A stretch of DNA of 64,000 bases from Pseudolysobacter sp964466115 (GCA_964466115.1 CAYXMH010000003.1:62001-126000); one strand, 5' to 3'. Positions 9,203-18,185 are shown, numbered from the stretch's first letter. Translations and numbers: made by a program. The notes: generated from the letters alone by a model not told the origin.

Positions 9203-10209
9203 AGGTTCTGGTTACAGGAGGTGGCGGTTTCCTAGGACTTGCCATCTGCAAACAACTGCTTGCCCATGGCCATACCGTTCGCACCCTCAATCGCCAGGCT
9301 TATCCAACGCTTAGCGCGATGGATGTTGATCAACGCCTCGGTGATATTCGCATACTCGACATTGTCATTGATGCGGCGCTTGGGGTTGATGCGATCATTC
9401 ACAGCGCCGCTAAGGCCGGTGCCTGGGGTCCGTTCGAAGAGTTTTACGAAATCAATGTGCGCGGTACCGACAACGTCCTTGCCGCCTGCGATATGCAGAG
9501 CATCACCAAGCTCGTATACACCTCAAGCCCAAGCGTGGTGCACAACGGCCAAGATTTAAACGGGGTTAATGAATCCACCCCGTATGCGAAGCGGTTTTTA
9601 GCCGCCTATCCGGAAACCAAAGCCTTAGCCGAGCAGCGGGTATTGGCCGCGAATGGTCCGGCACTGGCAACGGTGGCGCTGCGTCCGCATCTGATTTGGG
9701 GCCCTAACGATCCGCACCTGTTGCCGCGCATTCTTAAGCGCCTTAAAAGCGGCCGGCTGCGCTTGATCGGCGATCAGCAAAAAAAAATCGATGCGGTGTA
9801 TGTGGATAACGCGGCGCAAGCGCATATTCTGGCGTTGGAAAAACTCGAACCCAATGCCGCGTGCGCCGGCAAATCCTACTTCATCACGCAAGGCGACCCG
9901 ATTACGATCGAAGCCATGATCAACGCCTTGCTGCGTGCCGCAGGTTACCCTCCCGAAACCCGGCGCATTTCATTGGGTTTAGCCAGATTCCTAGCGACGA
10001 CGCTGGAATCGATCTATACCGTGCTTAATATCAAGACCGAACCGCCATTGACGCGCTTTATCGTTGAGCAATTGAGTACCGCGCATTGGTTTAACATCGA
10101 TGCCGCTCGGCGTGATCTGGGCTACGCACCGCACGTCAGCATGAGCGAAGGCATGGCGCGTTTGAGCGCGTGGCTTGCTCGTGAACGGCTTGCACAAAAA
10201 ACGCATTAG
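9199..10209 (+). CDS. oleD: OleD, NADPH-dependent 2-alkyl-3-ketoacid reductase
   Basis: About 336 residues of the extended SDR (3-beta-HSD/NAD epimerase) type. The start is set by GGAGG at 9188-9192 six bases before ATG 9199; an upstream in-frame start at 9160 would have no such site and would overlap oleC more. The mature N terminus MKVLVTGGGGFLG is the dinucleotide-binding motif, followed by SPSVVHNG and the catalytic Y-x-x-x-K in YPETK. OleD reduces the OleA product to the 3-hydroxy acid used by OleC. It ends the oleBCD cluster, 65 bases before ubiJ. Confidence 0.93.
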   Translation: MKVLVTGGGGFLGLAICKQLLAHGHTVRTLNRQAYPTLSAMDVDQRLGDIRILDIVIDAALGVDAIIHSAAKAGAWGPFEEFYEINVRGTDNVLAACDMQSITKLVYTSSPSVVHNGQDLNGVNESTPYAKRFLAAYPETKALAEQRVLAANGPALATVALRPHLIWGPNDPHLLPRILKRLKSGRLRLIGDQQKKIDAVYVDNAAQAHILALEKLEPNAACAGKSYFITQGDPITIEAMINALLRAAGYPPETRRISLGLARFLATTLESIYTVLNIKTEPPLTRFIVEQLSTAHWFNIDAARRDLGYAPHVSMSEGMARLSAWLARERLAQKTH

Positions 10210-10274
10210 GTCCCGATTCACCGCCAAACGATCATTCCCCACGCGTGTGCTTGGCTCCGCTACAATTAACCACG

Positions 10275-10913
10275 ATGCCTGAAACACCCCTACCCAATCC
10301 TTTATTCGCATTGCTTGGACGCGCTTTGGAAGCGCTCCTCAATCGCGCACTCAACTTGGACGAAGAGTCAAAGCTTCGCGTGGCGGCGTTGGAGGGCCGC
10401 GCCATTGCAATGGAGTTTCGTGGAATGGCTATGGGCTTGCGTGTGCATGTTGAAGGTGCGCAATTGCGCGTTGGTCCTATTGGCGATAGTGATCTTACGC
10501 TGCGCGCCACCCCCGCCAGTTTTGTCGCCATGGCATTACGCCGAGACGAGACCAGCGCTTGGCCGGTTGGAAAGATCGAAATGTCCGGCGACGTGGACTT
10601 GGCGCGCCGAGTTGAACAATTGCTAAGCCGTTTTGATCCCGATTTCGAAGAGGCCCTTACGCACGCATTTGGCGACGTGATCGGGTACCAAATCGCACAA
10701 ACCTTAAAACGTGCATTTAACGGGGGACGCGATGGTGTTAAATTTTTTCTTACCGATTGTGCCGATTACCTGCGTGATGAATCCCGCGATTTAATCGCGC
10801 CAACTGAAATGGAGACGTTTCTGGATGACGTAGATACGCTCAATGAGCGGACCGAGCGCTTGGAGGCACGAGTGCGCCGCATCCTGTCTTTCGCCAAGGA
10901 ACCGACCGCGTGA
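10275..10913 (+). CDS. ubiJ: UbiJ, SCP2-domain ubiquinone biosynthesis accessory factor
   Basis: 212 residues from ATG 10275; a GTG ten codons upstream is possible but adds an unlikely leader. The first ~110 residues form a sterol-carrier-protein-2 lipid-binding domain, and the end is helical and charged (EMETFLDDVDTLNERTERLEARVRR), likely a coiled coil. UbiJ binds ubiquinone intermediates in the Ubi complex together with UbiK. Its stop overlaps the ubiB start (GTGA at 10910-10913). In E. coli ubiE precedes ubiJ; here oleD takes that place and ubiE is not in the window. A TACAAT just before the start (10261-10266) may be a -10 box, without a good -35. Confidence 0.87.
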   Translation: MPETPLPNPLFALLGRALEALLNRALNLDEESKLRVAALEGRAIAMEFRGMAMGLRVHVEGAQLRVGPIGDSDLTLRATPASFVAMALRRDETSAWPVGKIEMSGDVDLARRVEQLLSRFDPDFEEALTHAFGDVIGYQIAQTLKRAFNGGRDGVKFFLTDCADYLRDESRDLIAPTEMETFLDDVDTLNERTERLEARVRRILSFAKEPTA

Positions 10914-12571
10914 CCCCGTTGAAACAATTACCGCGGCTGCTCGGAATTACCGCAATTTTGGTGCGCTACCGGCTGGATGAGCTCATCGATGTCGCGCACT
11001 TGTATCGGCCGTTGAAAATGCTGCGCCGTTGGCTACCGCGAGCCAAGGTCGATGTCGCCGATCTGTCGCGCGGTGCACGTTTGCGCTTGGCCTTGGTTGC
11101 ATTGGGCCCGATTTTCGTCAAATTCGGCCAAATTTTATCGACTCGGCGCGATCTTCTGCCGATGGACGTCGCCGACGAGCTCGCATTGTTGCAAGACCAA
11201 GTCGCGCCGTTTCCCGGTGCCGACGCACAAGCATTGATCGAGAAAGCGCTGGGCGCACCGATTGCAACGCTGTATCAATCGTTCGACCCGGTACCGTTGG
11301 CGTCGGCCTCGATCGCACAAGTGCATGCCGCTCGCCTGCACGACGGACGCGAAGTCGTCGTCAAAGTAAGGCGGCCCAATATCGCTTCGCGCATCGATGC
11401 AGACATCCAACTGCTTAAAGCGATCGCAAAGCTGGTGGGACGCTATCACCCCAATGCGGACAAAATTCGCCCGCGCGATGTGGTCGCTGAAATTGAAAAT
11501 ACGCTGCAAAATGAACTCGATTTCCAACGCGAAGGCGCCAATGCGAGCTTATTAAGGCGCAATTTTCTGCACTCCGAGGATTTGTACGTTCCCGAAGTGC
11601 ATTGGCTGCAAAGCAACGAATCGGTATTGACGATGGAGCGCGTGCGCGGCATCGCGGCCGATGATCTGGCGCAGCTTGATGCTGCGGGCGTTAATCGCGT
11701 TGCTTTAGCCGAAAAAGGCGTGCGTTTGTTTTACACCCAAGTGTTCCGCGACAATTTTTTCCATGCCGATGCGCACCCCGGCAATATTTGGGTCGACCCT
11801 ACACGCAAAGACAACCCACGCTTCATTGCTCTGGATTTCGGCATCATGGGCACCTTGTCGCGGCCCGATTTGTTCTGGCTTGGGCAGAACTTCAAGGCCT
11901 TGTTCAATCAAGACTACCGCCGCATCGCCGAGCTGCATCTGGAAGCCGGCTGGGTACCTTCGTACGTGCGCGCCGATGAATTGGAAACGGCGGTACGTAC
12001 CGTGTGCGAGCCCTATTTCACGCGTCCGTTAAGTCAAATCTCGTTGGGTGAAGTGATATTGAAACTGTTCTCGGTTGCGCGCCGCTACGAATTGACGTTG
12101 CAGCCGCAGCTTATTTTGTTGCAAAAAACGCTTCTAAACATCGAAGGGTTGGGCCGCCAACTACACCCGCATATCGACATCTTCGCTACCGCAAAACCGG
12201 TGCTAGACCAAGTTTTGCGCCAGCGCTACAGCCTGCGGCGAGCGCTAAAAGAGTTACGCACCCGCGGACCGGAATGGGCGACTGCTGCCATGGAGATGCC
12301 GCAATTGCTGCATACTTACATAAAGAAATCGGTGGCCGGGGAAATTGAGGTGCGGCTGGCTTCGAGTGACCTACGCAAATTGGCCGAAAGCTCACACAAC
12401 AGCCAGGCGATCCTAGTACCCGCTTTGCTGGGTGTCGCACTGCTGCTTGCGGCATCGGCGCTGTATATCTTTGATGCGCGTGGCCCTCATTTTGCTGGAC
12501 AATCGGCGTTGGCTTTATTGACGGCCTTGGGCGGCTTATTCTGCTTCTGGCGGATCTGGCCAAAAAACTAA
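10910..12571 (+). CDS. ubiB: UbiB, ABC1/ADCK-type atypical kinase of ubiquinone biosynthesis
   Basis: 553 residues with a GTG start overlapping ubiJ by four bases. Diagnostic motifs are seen in order: the KxGQ signature VKFGQILSTRRDLLP near residue 70, the Ala-rich loop and invariant lysine in VVVKVRRPN, EN..NELDFQREGAN, HADAHPGNIWV and ALDFGIMG. Two hydrophobic segments close to the C terminus (from about residue 500) would anchor it in the inner membrane. UbiB is an ATPase needed for aerobic ubiquinone synthesis, thought to help lipid intermediates reach the Ubi enzymes. Length and motif order are normal. Confidence 0.96.
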   Translation: MTPLKQLPRLLGITAILVRYRLDELIDVAHLYRPLKMLRRWLPRAKVDVADLSRGARLRLALVALGPIFVKFGQILSTRRDLLPMDVADELALLQDQVAPFPGADAQALIEKALGAPIATLYQSFDPVPLASASIAQVHAARLHDGREVVVKVRRPNIASRIDADIQLLKAIAKLVGRYHPNADKIRPRDVVAEIENTLQNELDFQREGANASLLRRNFLHSEDLYVPEVHWLQSNESVLTMERVRGIAADDLAQLDAAGVNRVALAEKGVRLFYTQVFRDNFFHADAHPGNIWVDPTRKDNPRFIALDFGIMGTLSRPDLFWLGQNFKALFNQDYRRIAELHLEAGWVPSYVRADELETAVRTVCEPYFTRPLSQISLGEVILKLFSVARRYELTLQPQLILLQKTLLNIEGLGRQLHPHIDIFATAKPVLDQVLRQRYSLRRALKELRTRGPEWATAAMEMPQLLHTYIKKSVAGEIEVRLASSDLRKLAESSHNSQAILVPALLGVALLLAASALYIFDARGPHFAGQSALALLTALGGLFCFWRIWPKN

Positions 12572-12629
12572 ATCGCCGTTAACCGATAACATCGCTAAAA
12601 TTACGCTGTGCCTACTAAGAGCCCCTGCT

Positions 12630-13112
12630 ATGCCTTCTTTTGACATCGTTTCTGAAATCGATTTGCACGAATTAAGCAACGCCGTGGACCAAGCGTCGCG
12701 CGAGCTCAACAATCGTTTCGATTTCAAAGGCACCGATGCCAAATTTGAATTGGACGAATCGATCGTTACGCTGCATGCGCAAGCCGAATTTCAATTAAAG
12801 CAAATGTTGGAAATTCTAAAAGTCCGCCTAACCGGCCGCGGCATCGATATCGCCTGTGCTGAGATCGGCGATCCGGAAATCAATCTTGCTACCGCGCGCC
12901 AAAAAGTCACTTTGAAACAAGGCATCGATCAACCGTTGGCAAAAGAAATCATTAAGCTGATTAAGGAATCCGCGAGCAAGGTGCAAACCCAAATTCAGGG
13001 CGAAAAATTGCGCGTTACCGGAAAAAAGCGCGACGACCTGCAAGCCGTGATTGCATTACTGCGCGCGTCCAAAATCAAAATGCCGTTGCAGTACGAAAAT
13101 TTCCGCGACTGA
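12630..13112 (+). CDS. yajQ: YajQ family nucleotide-binding protein
   Basis: 160 residues covering the whole YajQ (UPF0234) family: MPSFDIVSEIDLHE at the start, NRFDFKGTDAKFE, KVTLKQGIDQPLAKEI and the C-terminal MPLQYENFRD. YajQ folds as two ferredoxin-like domains; in Xanthomonas and Pseudomonas members bind cyclic di-GMP and modulate a LysR-type regulator, and in E. coli a role in nucleic-acid binding has been proposed. It stands 58 bases after ubiB and its own terminator is not obvious; an REP-like element follows at 13190. Confidence 0.95.
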   Translation: MPSFDIVSEIDLHELSNAVDQASRELNNRFDFKGTDAKFELDESIVTLHAQAEFQLKQMLEILKVRLTGRGIDIACAEIGDPEINLATARQKVTLKQGIDQPLAKEIIKLIKESASKVQTQIQGEKLRVTGKKRDDLQAVIALLRASKIKMPLQYENFRD

Positions 13113-13189
13113 CATACCGACAACGTTAGCGTGCGTGCTTATTCCAGTTTTCTATAGAAACGGTATTAATTGGTGGTCTTACGAAGCCC

Positions 13190-13255
13190 GTTCATGCTGA
13201 GCTGAGTCGAAGCACCGAGGCTTTCCATCCACCCTTCGACAGGCTCAGGGCGAAC
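13190..13255. repeat. REP-like palindromic element, family A copy 2
   Basis: Imperfect inverted repeat: left arm 13190-13212 (GTTCATGCTGAGC..GTCGAAG), right arm 13234-13255 (CTTCGACAGGCTCAGGGCG, ending GAAC), loop of about 21 bases. The right arm is the short palindromic sequence commonly scattered in Xanthomonadales and other proteobacterial genomes. The 3' arm ends 7 bases before the GAGG of arfB, so any arfB transcript starting upstream would carry this hairpin in its leader. Shares CTTCGAC and CTCAGGGCGAACGG with the copy at 3805-3831. Confidence 0.75.
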
Positions 13256-13273
13256 GGAAAAGAGGAACTTCCA

Positions 13274-13708
13274 TTGCAAATTGGAATTGTTATCACCGCC
13301 AACCTGCGTATTCCCGAATCCGAGCTAAGCGAAAGCTTTGTGCGTTCCTCCGGTCCCGGCGGGCAGAATGTCAATAAAGTTTCATCAGCTGTCGAATTGC
13401 GTTTTGACGTAAAGCACTCGCCATCGCTACCAGAGCCGATCCGCGAGCGGCTGCTTACCCGCGCCGACCGGCGGCTTACCGCCGCGGGAGTTATGATCAT
13501 CAACGCCAATCGGTTTCGCGATCAGGCGCGCAATCGCGAAGATGCGCGAACACGCTTGGCCGCATGGATTCACAGCGCAACACTGGTGCCGAAAAAGCGC
13601 GTCGCAACTAAACCTACGCGCGCATCAAAAGAGCGTAGGCTCGGTAATAAACGCGTTACGAGCGAGCGCAAACGCACGCGTACGCGGACCAATTTGGGTA
13701 GCGAATGA
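13274..13708 (+). CDS. arfB: ArfB-like peptidyl-tRNA hydrolase (ribosome rescue)
   Basis: 144 residues. The GGQ motif (SSGPGGQNVNK near residue 30) and a lysine/arginine-rich C-terminal tail (KKRVATKPTRASKERR...KRTRTR) are the two features of ArfB/YaeJ, which enters stalled ribosomes through its tail in the empty mRNA channel and hydrolyses the peptidyl-tRNA. It lacks the codon-recognition domains of RF1/RF2. The start is a TTG at 13274 with GAGG at 13262-13265 eight bases before; no ATG lies near. The stop overlaps the next gene as ATGA. A family A REP element lies directly upstream. Confidence 0.92.
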   Translation: MQIGIVITANLRIPESELSESFVRSSGPGGQNVNKVSSAVELRFDVKHSPSLPEPIRERLLTRADRRLTAAGVMIINANRFRDQARNREDARTRLAAWIHSATLVPKKRVATKPTRASKERRLGNKRVTSERKRTRTRTNLGSE

Positions 13709-14322
13709 GCAGCTCCCCGGGCACGCCTCCACCCACACCGGTCCCGCCCCATCTGCCACCGCTGGCGCCTCAGTTTGGCCCAACGTTGCACCAAAGAATT
13801 TGCCGCTGGTTGTTTAAATGCAGCGGGTGGCGTTTGGTGGGTGAGCTGCCGAACTTACCGAAACTCGTCTTGATCGCCGCGCCGCATTCCTCGTGGTGGG
13901 ATGGGTTTTGGGGCTTGTTGGTGAAAGTAGCGCTGGGAGCGCGTATTCACTTCATGGGAAAGCGTGAACTGTTTTGGTGGCCGTTTGGTGTTCTGCTGCG
14001 GCGCATGGGTGGCATCGCCACCGATCGCAGCGCCCCACATGGGGTAGTCACCCAGATGGTTCACCAGTTCCAAACGCAAGATCGCTTTTGGCTGGCTCTC
14101 GCTCCCGAAGGCACCAGAAAAAAAGTAGTTAAGTGGAAATCCGGATTTTGGCATATTGCCCACAGGGCTGGCGTGCCGATTTTACCGATCTACTTTCATT
14201 ACCCAGAAAAAACCATTGGCATCGGCGAAATTATTGAAACCACCGGCGATTTGGCCGCTGATATGCAGCGTATCCGCACATTTTACGCGCCGTGGCAAGG
14301 CAAATTCCGTAACGCGGATTGA
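13705..14322 (+). CDS. Lysophospholipid acyltransferase (LPLAT/PlsC family)
   Basis: 205 residues with the acyltransferase motifs HSSWWD (HX4D), the IATDRSA region and APEGTRKKVVKWKSGFWHIA (motif III with EGTR). The family transfers an acyl group to lysophosphatidic acid or another lysolipid at the inner membrane. The proline-rich first 25 residues are unusual and may be a non-conserved extension. It is translationally coupled to arfB (ATGA overlap) and converges with plsB 7 bases away. Short members with this motif set are often annotated simply as 1-acyl-sn-glycerol-3-phosphate acyltransferase; the true acceptor is unknown. Confidence 0.88.
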   Translation: MSSSPGTPPPTPVPPHLPPLAPQFGPTLHQRICRWLFKCSGWRLVGELPNLPKLVLIAAPHSSWWDGFWGLLVKVALGARIHFMGKRELFWWPFGVLLRRMGGIATDRSAPHGVVTQMVHQFQTQDRFWLALAPEGTRKKVVKWKSGFWHIAHRAGVPILPIYFHYPEKTIGIGEIIETTGDLAADMQRIRTFYAPWQGKFRNAD

Positions 14323-14329
14323 TATCGGA

Positions 14330-16876
14330 CTAATTTTCAACAACAGCCACGGCTTGCGTCAGTTGGCGCTTTTTTTCCGGCGTTAATTTTAAAATACCGT
14401 GGCGGATTTCACGGCTTAAAATCACGCGCGCGTCTTTACTAACCTCCTCCAGCACGGCATCGAAATCCAACTTTCCGGCCGGATTCGTCCATACGATTCG
14501 TTTTTCCTTAAGCTGGCTAATAAAGTTGCGAAACAGGGTTTTGTCGAAAAACTCCGGTGCGTTAAGCTCATGCAATAACGACAGCCGTTGCGCGGTGAGA
14601 TGGCAAAGACTTTCCAATTCCGCGGCGGACAATGTACCGGTACCGTTACGCACTAACACGGAAATCGCAATGTAGTAGCGTTCAAAAGCCTGCAGCAAAC
14701 TGTGCGCTATGCGCGCCAATTGAAATGCCCCATCGGATTGGCCAGGCCCGCGGTTTAATACCCGCCCATCGGCATCGGTCTTTAATAAACCCCGGTCGAT
14801 GAAAAACCCAATGGTGGCTTGTGTCCGGGCGGCAAATTCGTCCTCACTCCAAGGCAAAAACAACTCGGCTTGAATAAACGGGTAAATCATTTTGCTTAAG
14901 CGCACGACCGAGCCGCGCGCCATGCGCCGGTTATTGAGAAAACAACACGCCACCCACGCGGCATCAACAAACAAATGCAGCACGTTGTTGCGAAAGTAGC
15001 TCAACAACACGCCGGTTTTGCCTTCACACGTAATAACGTCACCCAATGGATGGCTGATTCGCTGAATCACTTGCATCTTAAGGCCGTAGTCAATAATTTC
15101 CGCCGGGCTTAATTGGGTCAACGTATTCCGATCGGAATAGGGCAACTCACTGAGCAGCGCCTTGTAAAGCTGCAGCTGCGAAATCAAGTCGGTTTCGGCC
15201 ATAGCGTGCTTAGGCATGGACAAGAGCGCAATCGCCAACAAGTTCACGGGATTAACGTCAGCGGCGCGGTTGACGTTGATCTGGATGGATTCGGCCAATA
15301 TGTCGACAACCGGATTGAACCACCCCGGTTTTTCTTCGCGGCTGGCCATGTCTGCACGCCAATTTGCAGCATACGTATCCAGCAATTGGTTTAAGAAAAT
15401 GGGCTCGCCGAAGTTCACGGCCACCTTGCCATAGCGCTGGCGCAAAACACGAAACGACCGCAGAACGCCAAAAAGCGATTCTTTTTCTTTCGGCTTGCCG
15501 GATAGCTCGCCAATGTACGATTGACCCTCCATCAACTTTTCGTAACCGATATAAACCGGCTGGAACACCACCGGCCGGCGTGCTTCGTTAAGGAAGCTCT
15601 TCAATGTCATTGCCAACATACCGGCTTGCGGCTTCAGCAAACGGCCGGTGCGGCTGCGCCCACCTTCGATGAAATACTCCAGCGACACGCCGCGCGCGAA
15701 CAGCTGGCTGACGTATTCGCTGAATACCGCCGAATACAAGGCATTGGCTTTGAACGTCCTGCGTAAAAAGAAAGCCCCGCCACGGCGTAGCAGCGGCCCA
15801 ATCAGCGGTAGATTCAAATTCACGCCAGCGGCAATGTGCGGGACCACCAAGCCGTTGGTATAGAGCAAATACGACAACAATAGATAATCCATGTGACTGC
15901 GATGACATGGCACATAAATGATTTCGTGCCCCGGGGCGATTGCACGCAATTTTTCAAAATGGTGCAATTGCACGCCGTCATAAAGCTTGTTCCATAACCC
16001 GCGCAATAAAAACGATATCGAGCGCACCACGGTTTGCGAATAATCCGCGGCAATCTCCATCGCATAGCCATGCGCTTTGATTCGGGCTTTGGTTAAAGGT
16101 AAGCCTTCTTTGCTGGCGCTGGCAGCAATCGCGTTGCGCACCGAATCCGCATTCAGAACCGCATCCACTAATGTGCGCCGATGCGAGAGATCAGGACCAA
16201 TAACCGCGGTGCGCAAGCGCCGAAAGTGAACGCGCAGCACACGCGAGAGTTTGCGCACAGTGTTGGCTGCGTTTGGCTCGCCCTCTAATGCTTGGCGTAA
16301 ACTGATCGGCGGAGAAAACTGCACGATCGTGCCGCGCCCGTTCAATAACAAACCCAGCAAGCGCCGGAAACGGCCAACCACCACCCAATTTTCCGAGAAC
16401 AACACCCGAAACCAACCGCTTTGCCGGTCCGGCGCACGGCCGACAAAGATCGAGACGGGAATCAATTGCAAATCCACCCCGGGGTTGACCCGCACCACCT
16501 GCAGCAACTCCGCCAACGTCTGCGAATGAGTGAGGGAACGCGGCCGGGCGAAAAACCACCGTTTACGCCGCGATAACGCAAACACCGTGCGTTTTTTGCG
16601 CAACCGATCCAAGGTTAACGGAGCGAGCGGAGACGGCAATCCTGCTTCGCGGCACGCCTGTTCAAGAATGAGGGTATCGGACAAACCATAGCGGTCGGTG
16701 ACATAGCACACCGGTAAAGCGGGATTGTATAGGCCACTTGGGGCCGTTCCTGCAGGTTCACGGCGAATGCGAATCCACGATTTCAACACCGCGCCGAGCA
16801 AACGCAGCCACCACGCAATACGCGCGGCATCGGTTGCGGGGGGGGATACGATTGGATTCATGGATTCACTGTACAA
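14330..16876 (-). CDS. plsB: Glycerol-3-phosphate 1-O-acyltransferase PlsB
   Basis: 848 residues, the normal length for gammaproteobacterial PlsB. Catalytic motif HRSHMD (His325-x4-Asp330), the FFLRRTFK motif, EGGRSRTGRLLKPQAGML and VFQPVYIGYEKLMEG follow in the expected order. PlsB acylates position 1 of sn-glycerol 3-phosphate from acyl-ACP or acyl-CoA at the inner membrane, the first step of phospholipid synthesis; GpsA at the left edge makes its substrate. An alternative start is Met6 (16861). No clear Shine-Dalgarno is visible at either. A strong hairpin at 16924-16960 lies behind the start and belongs to the upstream gene. Confidence 0.96.
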   Translation of the reverse strand: MYSESMNPIVSPPATDAARIAWWLRLLGAVLKSWIRIRREPAGTAPSGLYNPALPVCYVTDRYGLSDTLILEQACREAGLPSPLAPLTLDRLRKKRTVFALSRRKRWFFARPRSLTHSQTLAELLQVVRVNPGVDLQLIPVSIFVGRAPDRQSGWFRVLFSENWVVVGRFRRLLGLLLNGRGTIVQFSPPISLRQALEGEPNAANTVRKLSRVLRVHFRRLRTAVIGPDLSHRRTLVDAVLNADSVRNAIAASASKEGLPLTKARIKAHGYAMEIAADYSQTVVRSISFLLRGLWNKLYDGVQLHHFEKLRAIAPGHEIIYVPCHRSHMDYLLLSYLLYTNGLVVPHIAAGVNLNLPLIGPLLRRGGAFFLRRTFKANALYSAVFSEYVSQLFARGVSLEYFIEGGRSRTGRLLKPQAGMLAMTLKSFLNEARRPVVFQPVYIGYEKLMEGQSYIGELSGKPKEKESLFGVLRSFRVLRQRYGKVAVNFGEPIFLNQLLDTYAANWRADMASREEKPGWFNPVVDILAESIQINVNRAADVNPVNLLAIALLSMPKHAMAETDLISQLQLYKALLSELPYSDRNTLTQLSPAEIIDYGLKMQVIQRISHPLGDVITCEGKTGVLLSYFRNNVLHLFVDAAWVACCFLNNRRMARGSVVRLSKMIYPFIQAELFLPWSEDEFAARTQATIGFFIDRGLLKTDADGRVLNRGPGQSDGAFQLARIAHSLLQAFERYYIAISVLVRNGTGTLSAAELESLCHLTAQRLSLLHELNAPEFFDKTLFRNFISQLKEKRIVWTNPAGKLDFDAVLEEVSKDARVILSREIRHGILKLTPEKKRQLTQAVAVVEN

Positions 16877-16920
16877 AAGAGTTGATCAAGATTTTCGCTG
16901 TCGCCCGTTGCTATAAAAGG

Positions 16921-16962
16921 AAAGGCCCCGTCACGGTTCATCGCTGACCGTGACGGGGCCCC
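16921..16962 (-). terminator. Intrinsic terminator of the 17 kb lipoprotein gene
   Basis: A perfect 14-base-pair stem, GGCCCCGTCACGGT at 16924-16937 with its complement at 16947-16960, and a 9-base loop. Read on the minus strand it is followed by TTTCCTTTTAT, a fair U tract, so it should end the transcript coming from 17943. It lies 30 bases after that gene's stop and separates it from plsB. Confidence 0.85.
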
Positions 16963-16992
16963 CAGTGCATTTAGATAAACGAGAACCGCAAA

Positions 16993-17943
16993 TTACTGGT
17001 CGTCGCCATCGCCATCTTCATCATTGCTATCCGGTGCGGCGGTCGGGCTTGCGGCAGCGGCCGGCGCAGAAACTTGTTGGCTCTTAGTCCACTGATCGAC
17101 AGCTTGCTTGCCGTACCATTTGCCGTCGAGCTTAACCATGTCGCCTTCGGTGCTGAGTGGGGCATTTAATAAGCTGTAGTTGATTTTAACCTTGGCTTTG
17201 TCCCCCTCCATCGAAAGCACCTCCACTTTGGTTGAATCCAAAGCCTGATCGATGGAAAAGCCATAAACATCCAACGCTTTCTTCAACCCGCCGATGGCAA
17301 TACCCGCCTTTTGCGTTGCTTGGTCAAAGCTCATGGCGCGCATTTCGTCCAAGGTTTTTAGATTTAGGTCGCGTGCAGTTTTGCAGGTGACGGCGATCAC
17401 TTGTTTCACGAGTGCCGGATCGGTGAATTTAACCGTCCCGGCCCATTTCGCAATTGCATTCATTGCATCCAACGTCTGTTTTTTCTGCTGCTCATCAAGG
17501 TCTTTGTTTTGCTGGACGGCGTTTTGTATAAAACCTTGGCCCATGGCGATCATCATTGGCATCTGCTGGGCCATCTGCTGATCAAATTGCTTCAGTTGCG
17601 GCTCGACCTCCGTATAAAGCTTCGTCTCTGCGTCGGGCGCGGTTAGTTTGGTGACTAAATCAGCAAATTTTTTCCGATCTTCATCGCTGATCGATCCTTG
17701 GTTGAAATCCTTGCTCCAATCGGCTTTCGCCTTCGCCAATACCGGGGCGGGAAGTGCCGTATCGAGAAATGCGCCGATGTTATTGGTTCGTAGGCTCTTG
17801 ATGGTGGCCGCAATGGTGGCGTCCGGTGTGGCGCTGCTGGCCGGTGCTATTACCGCGGTCGATTGGCCGGTTTGGTTCTGACAACCCACCGCGCCGCATA
17901 ACAGTGCCGCCGCTAACGAGACACGCGTCAATTTGGTGAACAT
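16993..17943 (-). CDS. Lipoprotein of unknown function
   Basis: 316 residues from ATG 17943. A TTG six codons earlier overlaps the AAGGAA ribosome site, so the ATG is preferred. The N terminus is a lipoprotein signal (SLAAALLCGAVGC, lipidated Cys), followed by a Ser/Ala/Thr-rich linker, a mostly helical middle (QFDQQMAQQMPMM, DLDEQQKKQTLDAMNAIAKW), a C-terminal segment KVKINYSLLNAPLSTEGDMVKLDGKWYGK that looks like a small beta domain, and an acidic tail rich in Asp. I do not recognise the family. It is probably anchored in the outer or inner membrane facing the periplasm. A structured leader lies upstream (18051-18220), and a strong terminator follows. Confidence 0.82.
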   Translation of the reverse strand: MFTKLTRVSLAAALLCGAVGCQNQTGQSTAVIAPASSATPDATIAATIKSLRTNNIGAFLDTALPAPVLAKAKADWSKDFNQGSISDEDRKKFADLVTKLTAPDAETKLYTEVEPQLKQFDQQMAQQMPMMIAMGQGFIQNAVQQNKDLDEQQKKQTLDAMNAIAKWAGTVKFTDPALVKQVIAVTCKTARDLNLKTLDEMRAMSFDQATQKAGIAIGGLKKALDVYGFSIDQALDSTKVEVLSMEGDKAKVKINYSLLNAPLSTEGDMVKLDGKWYGKQAVDQWTKSQQVSAPAAAASPTAAPDSNDEDGDGDDQ

Positions 17944-18050
17944 GCTTCTTTCCTTAAACAAGTAGGGTAATGAGGGTTAGACCGTCCAATTTAGACAGCC
18001 GTTGCAGGCTTGGCAAGCTCAATTCGCGCCGATAATGCCGAACGATCCAG

Positions 18051-18088
18051 GGGAAAAATTCTCAGATGGCTCTTGCGAGCCATCTGAG
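18051..18088 (-). terminator. Hairpin plus U tract on the minus strand
   Basis: A perfect 12-base-pair stem CTCAGATGGCTC (18061-18072) with complement 18077-18088 and a 4-base loop. On the minus strand it is followed by AATTTTTCCC (18051-18060), giving a typical intrinsic terminator. It lies 200 bases past pyrF and about 110 bases before the lipoprotein start, so it either ends pyrF, ends a short independent transcript, or attenuates the lipoprotein gene. Confidence 0.78.
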
Positions 18089-18185
18089 TAAAGTTCCGGC
18101 AGAAGCCGGAGGGGGAAATTTTACCCTGACGTTTGAAGTTTTGCGCGTCGTTTTTATAGGTTTGCGCAGGTAATCGTCACTGTAT
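18053..18185 (-). ncRNA. Candidate small RNA or attenuated leader, about 133 nt
   Basis: A candidate promoter (TTGCAT, 17 bases, TATAAT at 18220-18192, minus strand) would start a transcript near 18185. It contains a short 6-bp hairpin (18095-18110) and ends in the 12-bp terminator hairpin at 18061-18088 with its U tract. No open reading frame of note lies inside. The unit could be a free small RNA or the leader of the lipoprotein gene starting at 17943. The call rests only on promoter-like and terminator-like sequence; I recognise no known RNA family. Confidence 0.4.
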
